From the NCBI GenBank assembly GCA_038025085.1, contig CM076147.1, positions 37,796,766 through 37,860,765 on the forward strand: a DNA stretch of 64,000 nt, read 5' to 3'. Position numbers and translations under genes: made by a program. Positions 11,229 to 22,200 of the stretch are shown piece after piece. Every line of letters starts with the position of its first letter. The first letter of the stretch is position 1. Under the pieces are notes generated by a model that was not told the origin of the DNA, made no database searches, and was given only the letters and a program-made list of their open reading frames with translations. This DNA is from Tetragonia tetragonoides (lineage: Eukaryota > Streptophyta > Magnoliopsida > Caryophyllales > Aizoaceae).

Positions 11229-12653
11229 TCTACGCATGAACATTTGACTTGCGGGAAAACAAAAGGACTATAAACAAACAAAAATATCACTTTTTTGTCA
11301 TGAGGTATCACTTTTTTGTTTGTTTTTGAGCTAGTATTGATCAATTTTCAGATATGATGGTATTATCACTTTTTAACTCACAAGTATCACGCCTCATACA
11401 TAAAGCCGCCTCATATGAGTTTTTAATCTTCATCAAGCATATATCTCCATCTAGGATTAAGCTTAACAATAATCTAAAACAAGATTGACAAATTCCACAT
11501 GAAAGAGCCAACTGATTAAGCAACTCTGAAATAGTTGTCATCTTGGTGTTTTAATTCTACACATCTACCAGCTTAGTTTGGTTGAGAAGATATATCCACG
11601 TGGCAGTGGAGCCCACTAACCCCATGGATGAGGGAACCATTTTACTCGTGCGCCGAACTACATGTACTAGTACTCCAGTAGCATGATAGAGATTAGAGAG
11701 TCCAACTAGTCACGCGTCTGTCACGTGCACGCACTCTTCCTCATTGTTGTACTGATTAATGACTTGATATCATTATTAGCAATTTGACACGTGATATCCC
11801 TCTATGCCTAATCTACCCTTTGAATCCATGGACATTCTATTATACCTTGCTTTTAAAGTTCAAAGAAGTGTATATACTACTCCATCAAATTATATATAAA
11901 AAGATTACCAACAAGTGGTTTGACGTGTAGTTGTCTCATCTTTTAACCAAGCAGATCGAGAGTTCGAATTATGGAAATGAAAATACTCTTTGTGGGAGTA
12001 CTTTATTCATTTTTAAGTCGACTCAGTGCGAATATGATCAATTCTGCCCCAAAAATATAAAGTGAACCTGTAAATTGTAATCCAAATTAAAAAAATATAT
12101 AACTAGATTAATTATTACTACTCAGTTAGTAGGAGATGACATTATTAATACTTAGTAGTAACTAATATGATCAAGCTGGTCCCCATGTCTCGCAATAGAC
12201 GTACTTGTTGAAGTAATAATATTTTTGGTTTGACATTAATTGCTGCCAACCCTTAAAAAAATAAGTAAATACATTATAGAAAATCTTACATACCTGATCC
12301 CCATTAGATTGAAAGGATAAAAGGAGAGATTACTCGATCTGAAGTTCAAAGTCCAAAAATGTTTCGTCATACTTGTCAAGCTAAACGTCCCTAAAGCATA
12401 AAAGTGCTAGGACAAATTTACTTTGAAGAAAGAGGGTGAGTAAAAAGAAGGGAAAAGCAAAAAGGAGTATGAAAATCAACCATTTGGAAAAGAAGTAATC
12501 ACAATAACAGGAAGACTAATCTTTGATGTTATATTTTAAGTTTTTAACTCATTTTTAAAGCTCCTTTTTTGTCCCATTATGTAGTAAAAGTTTTTTTTTT
12601 TTAATAATTTATGTAGTAGTAAAGGTTTTTAAAAGAAAAAGTTAAAAACAACA
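11229..12653. other. Intergenic DNA, no feature seen
   Basis: AT-rich spacer upstream of the BEH4-like gene. Several short direct phrases (for example ATCACTTTTTTG near 11287 and 11309) repeat, but nothing with boundaries. No gene is supported. Confidence 0.4.
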
Positions 12654-12668
12654 ATTTAGCGCAGTATT

Positions 12669-12859
12669 TTTTTTTTGGGGTCTTTGTCAATGGTATTCGA
12701 TCACAGTGACTAATACTCTCGCCCCAACTATCTACGCACTAAACGATAGGGGGCTGGTCAAGAAATTTTTTCCATTCGCAAGAGTTGGGATTCGAATCCC
12801 TAACCACTTGTTTAAGTTAGGAATGAAATGCTGAACCAATACACCAACCCATCTTAATT
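12669..12859 (-). mobile_element. tRNA-derived SINE, ~191 bp
   Basis: Read on the minus strand it starts GATGGGTTGGTGTATTGG (box A-like), has a box B-like GGATTCGAATCC about 50 bases on, and ends in ACCCC followed by a poly(A) run. It is flanked by an imperfect 15-bp duplication, ATTTAGCGCAGTATT at 12654-12668 and ATTTAGCGTAGTATT at 12860-12874 (one mismatch). Internal pol III boxes, an A tail and a long target duplication together identify a SINE copied by a LINE. Confidence 0.82.
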
Positions 12860-12952
12860 ATTTAGCGTAGTATTAGTTGCATAATATGGGTCATTTAATC
12901 TACTTAGCATGTAGTAGGTGGGAGTAAGACCTTGTATTTTCTTCCTTCCTCC

Positions 12953-13512
12953 TAGGAGTGAGCACGGGTCCTGGATTCCTGGGTACCTGGTCGTCCTAGA
13001 ATTGGTTTGGATTTGGCGGGTACGGATCTGTAATTGGTCCCGCCAATTCCAATTCTGGGTCTAAAATTCAGACCTGTTTGGAAGTAACTCCAATTTTGGG
13101 TATTATTTTTCTGGACCCAGGAGCAATCACTAGTAGATACCTGATGGAACCAAATTCAAGAACTGGTACCTGGTGGGTCCAATTTACAATGGCTACCAAT
13201 GCTACTACTCCTTAATTTATTTTTTTTGGAATTGTCGCACAATTATAACTCATATTATTTGGATAGTATTCCACTATTCCCATTAAAATTCTAAGAGACA
13301 AGATGCCAAGCAATTTTTTTTTCAGTGAGGGATGATGGGAAATGGGTACCTGGTATTGGAATTGGACCTGCCAATTCATAGTTTGGATATCAGTTTCGAG
13401 AAACTGCTCTAACCAATTCCATTTCTGGGTCCCAAATTTGAGGAACTGCTCTAACCAATTCCAATCCAAATCCTAAGATTTCAAGTGGGAACCTGCTTGG
13501 CGCTCACTCCTA
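12953..13512. mobile_element. Non-autonomous hAT element, 560 bp
   Basis: The inverted ends TAGGAGTGAGC and GCTCACTCCTA are flanked by a perfect 8-bp duplication CTTCCTCC at 12945-12952 and 13513-13520. The interior holds many CCAATTCCAATT and GGTACCTGG motifs. The element at 47821-48460 has the same end type and interior, so the two are one family. No transposase frame is present. Confidence 0.9.
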
Positions 13513-13526
13513 CTTCCTCCTACATA

Positions 13527-13781
13527 CTCCCTCTGTCCCAAGTTTATCTTCACATTGGACTTTTTAAGGTAAAAATTTGTGAACTTTGACTACTTATTTG
13601 TGAAAAGTTACAAAGTTTTACAATGTGAAAATAGTATTACTAGATTCATTTTAAATAGTATTTTCAAAATATTATCTTATTATAAGCTCTATAATTATGA
13701 AATCATAAATATTTATGGTCAAAATAGTGACTTAAAAATCGTAAAAAGTCCAATGTAAAGATAAACTTTGGACGAAGAGAG
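13527..13781. mobile_element. Stowaway MITE (Tc1/mariner), 255 bp
   Basis: The ends read CTCCCTCTGTCCC and, complemented, CTCTCTTCGTCC, the Stowaway terminus. They are bordered by TA dinucleotides at 13525-13526 and 13782-13783. The interior is AT-rich with long complementary arms (TGGACTTTTTAAG... against ...AAAAGTCCAATGTAAAGAT), so the whole can fold back. It sits 14 bp from the hAT element. Confidence 0.88.
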
Positions 13782-13783
13782 TA

Positions 13784-14442
13784 ATTATATAACAACATTA
13801 TTGAAAGAAAATAAACAAAAACTTAGTATAAGGGTTGATCTACCGTAACTTTTAGTGAGACAATAGTCATTTTTAAAAGTAATCCGTACATTTTTAAATA
13901 GTGACCACATTTTAGTGTGAATTGGTCTCAAGTAACCCACAAAGAATACTTGAAAAAATACAACATTACCATTAGTGAATTCTATTTGCACATGGATACC
14001 ACATATGCCCTTGGCTTGGGTTATTTTCTTGGATACCATACTTATACTGATATGTCCTTTGATCACTCTTTTGAAGCAACTTTTACTCACTCACTTTGCA
14101 TAATTGCATTTCCATACTACTAAAAGAAAAAAGAAAAACAAATAAGTCCACCCCCCACTAATTTTATTTTACTTATTACCTCCTCTGACCTCTACTCTCT
14201 CTGTATTTTATAGCTCACATTTCGCGGCACTTTCTTTCTCCTCTAAAATCCCCCATCATTTTTCTCCCTCAACACAGTTTTTCATCACCATCATCATAAT
14301 CATCATCATATTCATACCCATCAAAATCAAAATCATAACTTATTTTCCTCAATTCCCAAACCCAGATACAAAAATCATATATATAAACTGACCCCATCAA
14401 TTATTTCTTTCTAAATTATTTCTAAATCGATCTATCAGATAG
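13784..14442 (+). promoter_or_regulatory. Promoter and leader region of BEH4-like gene
   Basis: Gene-free sequence before the ATG at 14443. It turns pyrimidine-rich (CTCT, TCATCATCAT) from about 14180, typical of a plant 5' leader. Two TATA-like strings are visible, GTATTTTATAG near 14203 and TATATATAAA at 14378-14387; the first leaves a leader of ordinary length and is the better candidate. No experiment fixes the start site. Confidence 0.45.
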
Positions 14443-17400
14443 ATGACGGGGGGAAATCGGACGCCAACATGGAAGGAGAGAGAAAATAACAAGAAAAGAG
14501 AGAGAAGGCGTAGAGCCATTGCTGCGAAGATCTTTTCTGGGCTAAGAATGTATGGAAATTACAAGCTACCCAAACATTGCGACAACAATGAAGTTCTTAA
14601 AGCTCTTTGTAATGAAGCTGGTTGGATTGTTCACCCTGATGGCACCACTTATCGCAAGGTTACCTCTCACTTTCTCTCTCTTATTAATTTGGGTCTGTTC
14701 TAAAATGGGGCTTGAAATTGGTGCATGTTTTTTCTGTTTACCCTTTTTGTTTGTTGTTGATGTTGAGGTGTGTGTGTGTTTATGATGATGTTGGTAGATT
14801 TGGGGCTACATTTTGACAAAATTGGGATTTGGATTTGTTTTAGTTTTAACTTTTTGTTCATGATTTAGGGTGAGGTTTAAATTAAGTAAAATTAAAAAGG
14901 GGTTTTACTCAAGTATATGGTGGTTTGTGTGATCAATGCCGACATGCACTGGGTCACACTACACGCACATTATTAGATGGGTCACTCATGTCTAATGGCT
15001 TTCCCTTTTTCCCTTTTCAGAGTAAGCCAATTTTTATTTTTTTTTAAATTTTTAAATTTTAAATTTTTTTTTTTGAGATTATGAGAAGAAAAATGTGTGT
15101 TTTTTTTTCTTCTTCTTTTTGTTATCCCTCTAATTCAAAGCACACAGAAAAATTTGGACATGTAATGAACCCATGCATCATAAAATCAGAAAGCTTGTAG
15201 GGAGTCATTTTTGAAGTGCAAATATCAAAGTTTGCACTTTTCTTGTTGTTGGTAGTTTTTTATTTCCAGTATTGATAGCTTTAGACTTTTAGAGCTATTT
15301 GACATTATTTAATTTAGGCCAGCCAAAATTTTCTTAACTTCTTCTTGTTGCTTGTATTCATCTATTTCAGGGTTTTGGGATTTTTGGGGTACTTTGACAT
15401 AAATAGAAATGGAGGGTTCCATTTGGAGATTGCTCATTTTTGTGAAAACTTTGAGCTAATTTGCCTGAAAAATCTTCATTGGCGTGGAAGGCCATAGATT
15501 CTTGGTTTGAGCCACGTTTGAGCCATATAGTCATATATCATAATGCCCTTTGTGATTGAGTGATACTATAATGAAACTTCTGATTTGGGTATAACATGTT
15601 AATGGAAATGTTGGAACATGTAAAGGGTAAATTCATCAGATCATAATAATTCTCTCTCCAAGCCTTACAGTAACGTCAGCTGAAGGGAACTTTATGTTAC
15701 TCAAGGACAATGCTTTGCTGTGTTTCTGTTGGCTGTTGTGATTTCCGTTTGGTTCTCTGAGCACTTCTCGTGAAGAATTTTTTCCTTTTTGTCAGAGGGT
15801 GCCTCAATGATTTTTGAGATCAGTTATTTTCAGGCTGCTGTTTGTGATTTTGTTTGGGCCCCCTCAATCTTTTGGGAGGTGGGGGTATTTTGGTCTTTTA
15901 CAGATTAGGTAACTATGCTTCAAATTTATTTACTTACCCCGAACTCCAGTCACTTGGAGAAAGAGTGTTAGGTACATTATGATTTTACTTGCAACTTGTA
16001 TTAGTTGTATATGAATAGTTTCTGGCATTTTGCAATTGTTCAAATCAATTCAAGAGCTTTAAAATTTCCCAAGTTTTTTTTAAATGTTCCGCCGCTGACC
16101 AAAAAACCGGAGCTTCTCTTGCAGGGTTTCATTAAAACCATGTCATATAATAGCATTAAGGCCATCTCTCACTAGGTTTTGGAACTTGGAAGTAGAAAGA
16201 GTCTTACTTGTATGGTTGCCAAAAATGTTGTTTCCTTAAGGCCCTTTCCATCACCTACAAAGACCTATAACTTTCTGATTTCTTCCTTTTTTTAGTTGGT
16301 TGGATGGGGGTAGTGTAGGATGGTAGTTAAATTTTGACAGTGTTTAAGCAAAATGGATATTCACTCCTATATAAATAAGGCAAAACACAATGCATTGCTC
16401 CTATTTCCAAAAGAGAGCAATTACTTGTACTTTAGTTCATGAATTATAGTGCTTGGCTTTATATATTGCCCTACAAAGTTGGTTCAGAAGGCACATTTTA
16501 GTGAATGAACCTTCATGATAAAATCAGTGAAGAATGGAAATGGAGAGGAATTAATACACTTCACTATAACCTGCAATTTAGTTTATTTGGACGGACAGGA
16601 TTTCTCATGTTCTGTTACAGAAATTATATATGGATGAAGGTGAAAGGAGGTGTGCAATCAATGGAACTGTCTCTATTTCAGTGCCATCAAATAGTCACTT
16701 GACCTTTGTGACAAGAAAAGCTAGTGCTTTGGTAGTTTAGATAGGAATCATGAAAATATCCTATACTGCAAGTATTTCCTGTTGCAGTTACAGCTTACAA
16801 TTGAATTCTCCAACACTTTTTTTTTGATGCAAACACCCTAGTTATTTGTTACTTCAACTGTAAGGATGATCCCTATCCAAACTTACAAATAAAAATGCAA
16901 CAAAATGAGTTTCACTTATATAATGTCTGATGCAGTTACAGACTAGACATTTAGTAGATGAAGCCATATGATCAGTTCAGCTGTTAGCTTCATAAAAGAG
17001 TATTCTCTGAAGGCTGCTGAAGTACTACTAATATCTTAAAAAACATGAAGGTAACAGATGTGAGGGTATACTTTAAAGTTTCACATAGTTAAGGCACATT
17101 CTTTGACCTGAAATGTTGTAAGGAAATATACCAGTAGAAAGTAAACAAACAGTAACAAGAAGGCAAGAACTAATGATGTTGCTGATTACATTCCAGCTGG
17201 TTTAGTGGTCTAAACTGCTCCAGTCTCCAATATAATATATGTAACATTTTAACTTCTGCTAATGCAGGGATGCAAGCCAGTGGAACGCATGGACATTATT
17301 GGCAGATCCGTATCAGCCAGCCCCTGCTCGTCCTACCAACCAAGCCCTTGGGCTTCTTTCAACTCGAGCCCGGTGTCCTCATCTTTTGCAAGCCCTGCTT

Positions 17401-18091
17401 CATCTTCATTTACCACCAACACCAATGGAAATAACCCAGAAGGTAGTTCTCTGATCCCATGGCTCAAGCACCTTTCTTCTGCATCATCATCAGCCTCATC
17501 TTCCAAGCATCTCCATCTCCTGAACCATGGTGGATCCATCAGTGCTCCTGTGACCCCTCCCTTGAGCTCACCCAGTGCTGGAACACCTCGAATCAACTCC
17601 AACTGGGGCCCGCATTACCCCTTCCTCCCATTCTCAACCCCGCCAAGCCCAGGCCGTCAGACGGCTCCTGATTCTGATTGGTTGACGGGGATTCGAGTTC
17701 CGACCTCCCCAACATTCAGCCTCATGTCCTCTCACCCGTTTGGGTTCTTCAAAGAAGAGGCTATGGCTGGTGGTGGTTCTTCACGGGTACTAACGCCTCT
17801 ACAGAGCGGCACTTGCTCCCCTGCAATTCCTGCAGGCTCTGATCACACTGCTGATGTTCCTATGGCTGAAGTGATATCAGATGAATTTGCATTCGGGAGT
17901 AGTAGTGCAAAGGGGCTTGTCAAGGCATGGGAAGGAGAGAGAATCCATGAAGGATCCGACGATCTGGAGCTCACACTTGGATCCTCAAGGGCAAGGTACG
18001 TTTGTCACATACGCATATCTAGCATCAGTTACATTAAGGTTTTGTGAGATTGGTTCACTGGGCTGACTCTGTAGCTATCTCACGCAGGTAA
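14443..18091 (+). CDS. BEH4: BES1/BZR1-family transcription factor, BEH4-like
   Basis: A plant-specific brassinosteroid-response regulator. Exons 14443-14658, 17268-17995 and 18088-18091 give 315 residues. Residues ~7-90 form the basic, non-canonical bHLH-like DNA-binding domain ([20 protein letters not shown], then [20 protein letters not shown] and GTTYRKGCKP). A serine/proline-rich middle carries many S/T-x-x-x-S/T sites suited to GSK3 (BIN2-type) kinases. Conserved blocks [23 protein letters not shown] and SPTFSL follow. A PEST-like [17 protein letters not shown] lies before the C-terminal [16 protein letters not shown], whose LELTL is an EAR repression motif. The order and the ending (LTLGSSRAR) are closest, from memory, to Arabidopsis BEH4. 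The last intron is inferred: it leaves one coding base plus the stop in exon 3. If it is retained, the protein ends at 18047 with ~17 unrelated residues. Confidence 0.9.
14659..17267 (+). other. Intron 1 of the BEH4-like gene
   Basis: GTTACC... to ...TAATGCAG, 2,609 bp, between the GTTYRK and GCKP codons, an intron position usual in this family. It contains poly-T tracts around 15040-15110 and no complete transposon that I could delimit. Confidence 0.8.
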
Positions 18092-19224
18092 TAGCAGGCA
18101 CAATGTCTACCGGTCCAGCAATCCTCCGATAAGCTAAAGAAAGAACTGCAATAGGTTTTTCCCTTTCAAGTCACAGAGGTTTCTTGATCCTATTCGAAGT
18201 GCCACCATAGAGGTTTCTAGATTATGTTTTTTCCCTTCCAAGTCATAGAGGTTTCTAGATCATACTGGAAATGCAGTGTAATCGCCACTGTCATTCTGAT
18301 GCTACATTGTAAATTGGATTAGCTGCATCAGTTTTTCTAGTTGTAGGTGTTATTCTGCTTAGGTTCTAATTGCAGAATATTGTTGATGGCTGAACTCTAG
18401 GTAGTATGTGTAAATGCTTTAATGTAAGCCTTTGTGTTTAAATTAGTATGTCCTATGCTCGATTCTCAATTATGGTTTGCTAGTCATCATCTCTGTGCCC
18501 TGCAGCAAATCTTCCTCTTCAGAAACCCTATGTGAACATGTCACTTAGTGGTGGGGTGTCAACTGTCGAGTAACAATTACAGAAAATAACTTGACTTCAA
18601 AATATCTTAGTTCAGAGTTTAGTTGTCATTAACAGTTAACACCGCAACAGCCATAACTGATGTAATGCAGTGTCCTATATCTGATATTCTGATCCTTGCA
18701 TAAGGATCTTCTGTGAAACATGCTTTTTTGCTCAAGCAAAACATGCCAAGTTAGTTTGCTCTTTGCCAAGAAAAATGGAACAGAACCCCAAAACGAAAAA
18801 CATAAGAAAATGTAGAAGGGTGAAAACTGAGGTGCATGTAAACTCCAAGAAGAGAGCTGGAAATAATTCAAAGATGGCAATCATATTAATTATTGACCAT
18901 TGAATTTCAGTGGACAGGCAACTTCACACCCCCTTATTGGCTTCTTTCCCAAATAGGTGCTGTCGAACAATCAATTAAACCAGTGATATGAGTAAATATT
19001 TACAGTCAGTTTGTTCCAGAACTCTTTCTATTTGCATCAAATTTGTATGAAAAGGAGAATAATTTCTCCCAATGTTTTGCTGTACAACCACAAAGGCATC
19101 AAATATATTGCGTAGAAGAAATACATGAGATGGCAAGAGTCCAGGAGGCTGCTGGTATCTACGATTAGGACCCAGGCTATCAAACTTGTTAGGCAAAGAA
19201 GTGATATGTACAAGACTCGGAGCT
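18092..19224. other. Convergent 3' ends, no further gene
   Basis: Spacer between the + strand BEH4-like gene and the - strand FYVE-SYLF gene. It includes a short duplication of a CAAGTCA.AGAGGTTTCT phrase near 18167-18250. No RNA gene or transposon is seen. Confidence 0.45.
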
Positions 19225-22200
19225 TCACCCCTCCAACTTCCGGTATAGATCTGATAATGCATCATACAGAATAGCAGCAGCAGGCGGTCTTGGCAATGGG
19301 CCAAGCAGAATATCAGATGCCTTCAGGGATGGATTACCATAAAATCTGAAATTTTGTTTGGCGCGAGTTGTGACGAAATTACTCTCAAGGGAACAGCCCA
19401 CAAAAGCTCCTGCATGATCAATCATGATTCATATCAGCAATTTTCCAAGATATTGGGTTACCAAGCTAGCCTTAATGATTTCTTGGAAGCTAAAGTGTAA
19501 AATGGATTTTGTTTAATGGAACCGGCCTGAAAATATTATTGCCATATGCAAATTTCTGAAGTGAAAAGATATCAAGAATAAGAATACAATACATCAAAGA
19601 AAACCAGCTGACAAGGGAAACATTGCTCTACTCCTCAAAAGACGATCTTTCTCATTTTACTTCAAGAAAACTGGATTACTGTGGTGGTGCTTTGATGGTA
19701 TTTTACATGGGAGCTCCTGTCTGTTTCATTTGAATAATAAGTCCCATTTCAATTTTCCATATATATTGCGCTTGTTTGGTTGACACTCAAAAAACACAGG
19801 AAGTTCCTGTGATGTTGTGGTTGACAAAAGAAAAAGGAAAAGAAAATACTTCCCCCAAAATGGAGGAAGTGACTCACCAAGCCCCCCCCCCCCCCCCCTT
19901 TCTAGGTAACTAGAACTTCCCATACAAAATATCTTTTGGTGCAACCAAACAATTTTGGGCACTTCTCATGAAAGACAATTTCCCATGAATTAGCACTTCT
20001 CAATTCTCATGGGTACTTACTTCCCAAGGTGAACCAACAAGCACATTGTATAGTTAGGAAGATGCTTGGTCCCTCCACTAGGGTGCTAGACAGGACCGTT
20101 AATACAGAAAAACATCATGATCAAGCATCAACCCAGTGATGTAATACAAAGATGCAGAAATATCCCAGGGTTGTAAGCATCTCAAAAGGCTTATATCCAC
20201 CCAAGGGGTGCCATGTTAAGTCCGGGAATACTTGATCAGTTTACCAAGATATAACGTTAATTTCATCTAGAAGATAATGTTTTTAACCTATTCCCTAAGG
20301 GCCGTTGCCCAAATAAAACTAAAAAATAATAAATATATACAGAGCATGAAAAAATTTATGAGATTTACCAAAAATAAAATATTTTTTTTATAAGAACGAC
20401 AAAGAAATGATCCACCCCATCTGGCCAGTGACCATCTCTGGTCAAGTTGCCACCAAAACCTGGAATCAGTTTTCTTCTAAAAACCCTTGGTCTAACTGCT
20501 CTAAGACCTAGGTTAATCTAAAGGAATTGATAAAGTCTGAAAACAAATTAAACTGCCCTGTAACCTAAAAGATCATTGACACAGATGAAAAGAAATGGTC
20601 CATCAGTGAGAAACAAACAAGAGTCTGCAGATTTCATGGCTTACACCATCTTGCTTTTAACTTCAAAGATAAATCAGAAACATCTTCAGAGTGGAGAAAA
20701 TTAAATTCAAGAATAAAATACGAAAATCCCAAATATAGGAAATGATTGGTTGACTACACTTTTACCATATTCTAAATCCTCATATCGAGTCCATTAAGTT
20801 ACAGAGTAACGGCTACCAAAAATTCTATAGACCCAATGTTTAAAACTCCTTGCCTCGATTTGTTACTTTTAGATAATATCTTATTTTGCTGATGTACATA
20901 TGTTGACACCATGCAAGTTTTATATCTTCTAAAGGTTATTTCCAGCTTATTGCAGTTTAATGGCAGTTTTGCTTATCAATAGGAGAGTATATCAAATATT
21001 TGAGAAGTGTCATGCAGCATCGTACCTTTGCTAGAACTATATGTATAGCAAGCTGCACAGCCTCCATCGCCAGCACGTATATCAGCTTCTGCAGCCCTTC
21101 CAACAGTTCCAACAGCAGCACTCATGCCAGCACCAAAAGAAACATGCATATTTCCTCCAAACATCTTGACTGCTTCAGTAGTTCTCAGCACAATGATAAA
21201 GTCTGTGAATTCTCCTCCTGCCTGTTTCATGATAAATTCAATCATCATATACTGAATACTCCATAATTTCACTTGAACGTAGGTGGAAAAGAACACAAAA
21301 ATCTATAACTCTATACTAATTCAGGCCAATTTTGTACACGTGGCGCTCTGTGGTAACTTTTTTTCCCGCCCAAACTAAACTCCGTCAACCTCTCTTCTGG
21401 GTTTCCGTCTAACACATTTTCCTGCCTTGGAATTGAAAGCCTCGCACAGTTTACTAAGGAGAACTTCACTTTTTAGGAGACTGCAAAAGCCTGGAACGTA
21501 CTACTGACTCAATTATCACTAGCCCTTTTATCTCTCTCCTGTTTCTCTCTCTGTCTCTCCCCCTACCCAAATCCAGCCCTCACCAAGTCACCATGTTTGT
21601 CTTGGCGGAAGATGAGACAAGGCCATCTATAGTCGGTGACGGCGAGCAATCGAGTAACAGCGATGACATGCGAAGACCAAGCACTCATAACTAAGCAGGT
21701 AAGTAGATTTTGAACCCACTATGAAAGTTCCTCTGCATCAAGTTCTGCTTTTCTGGTTGTACTTACCCTCCCATATTGCAAAGTGATTTTTTCATAAACC
21801 TAAGTTGAGTATGGAAGGTATTGTATTTATGCCTACCATCTGTTTGAAGGAACGCCTAGGTGAAGTTTAGTTTTTTTCCCCTTATATAATACTTGATTGT
21901 AAGTTCATTGTTCTGTAACTGGAAAAGAAATCATGATCCATGTTTGCAATTATGTGTAGGATGCAAAAATGCTGCTGAAGTTGCAATTGCATGTTGTTGA
22001 TTATAGATTTGTGGAGCCAAATTGGATGGTAATTAATTGGATGTCAACTATGGAGTAATTTTGTTGGGTTCTTTCTAGACGATTCTCTAGACTTTTGGTA
22101 CTCTAAAATATCAATTCAGTTCCTTATAAAGGTTTTACATGAGTTTAACGTTTATATGCCCCTTTTGTCCACTTTTATCATAATTTGTTGATCTGCATTT

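Noticed and set aside
12785..12800. tRNA-like box B (GGATTCGAATCC) as a possible tRNA gene
   Set aside because: There is no cloverleaf around it; it is the head of a SINE with an A tail and target duplication.
17333..17602. Minus-strand frame opposite the BEH4-like second exon
   Set aside because: Shadow of the serine/proline-rich coding strand.
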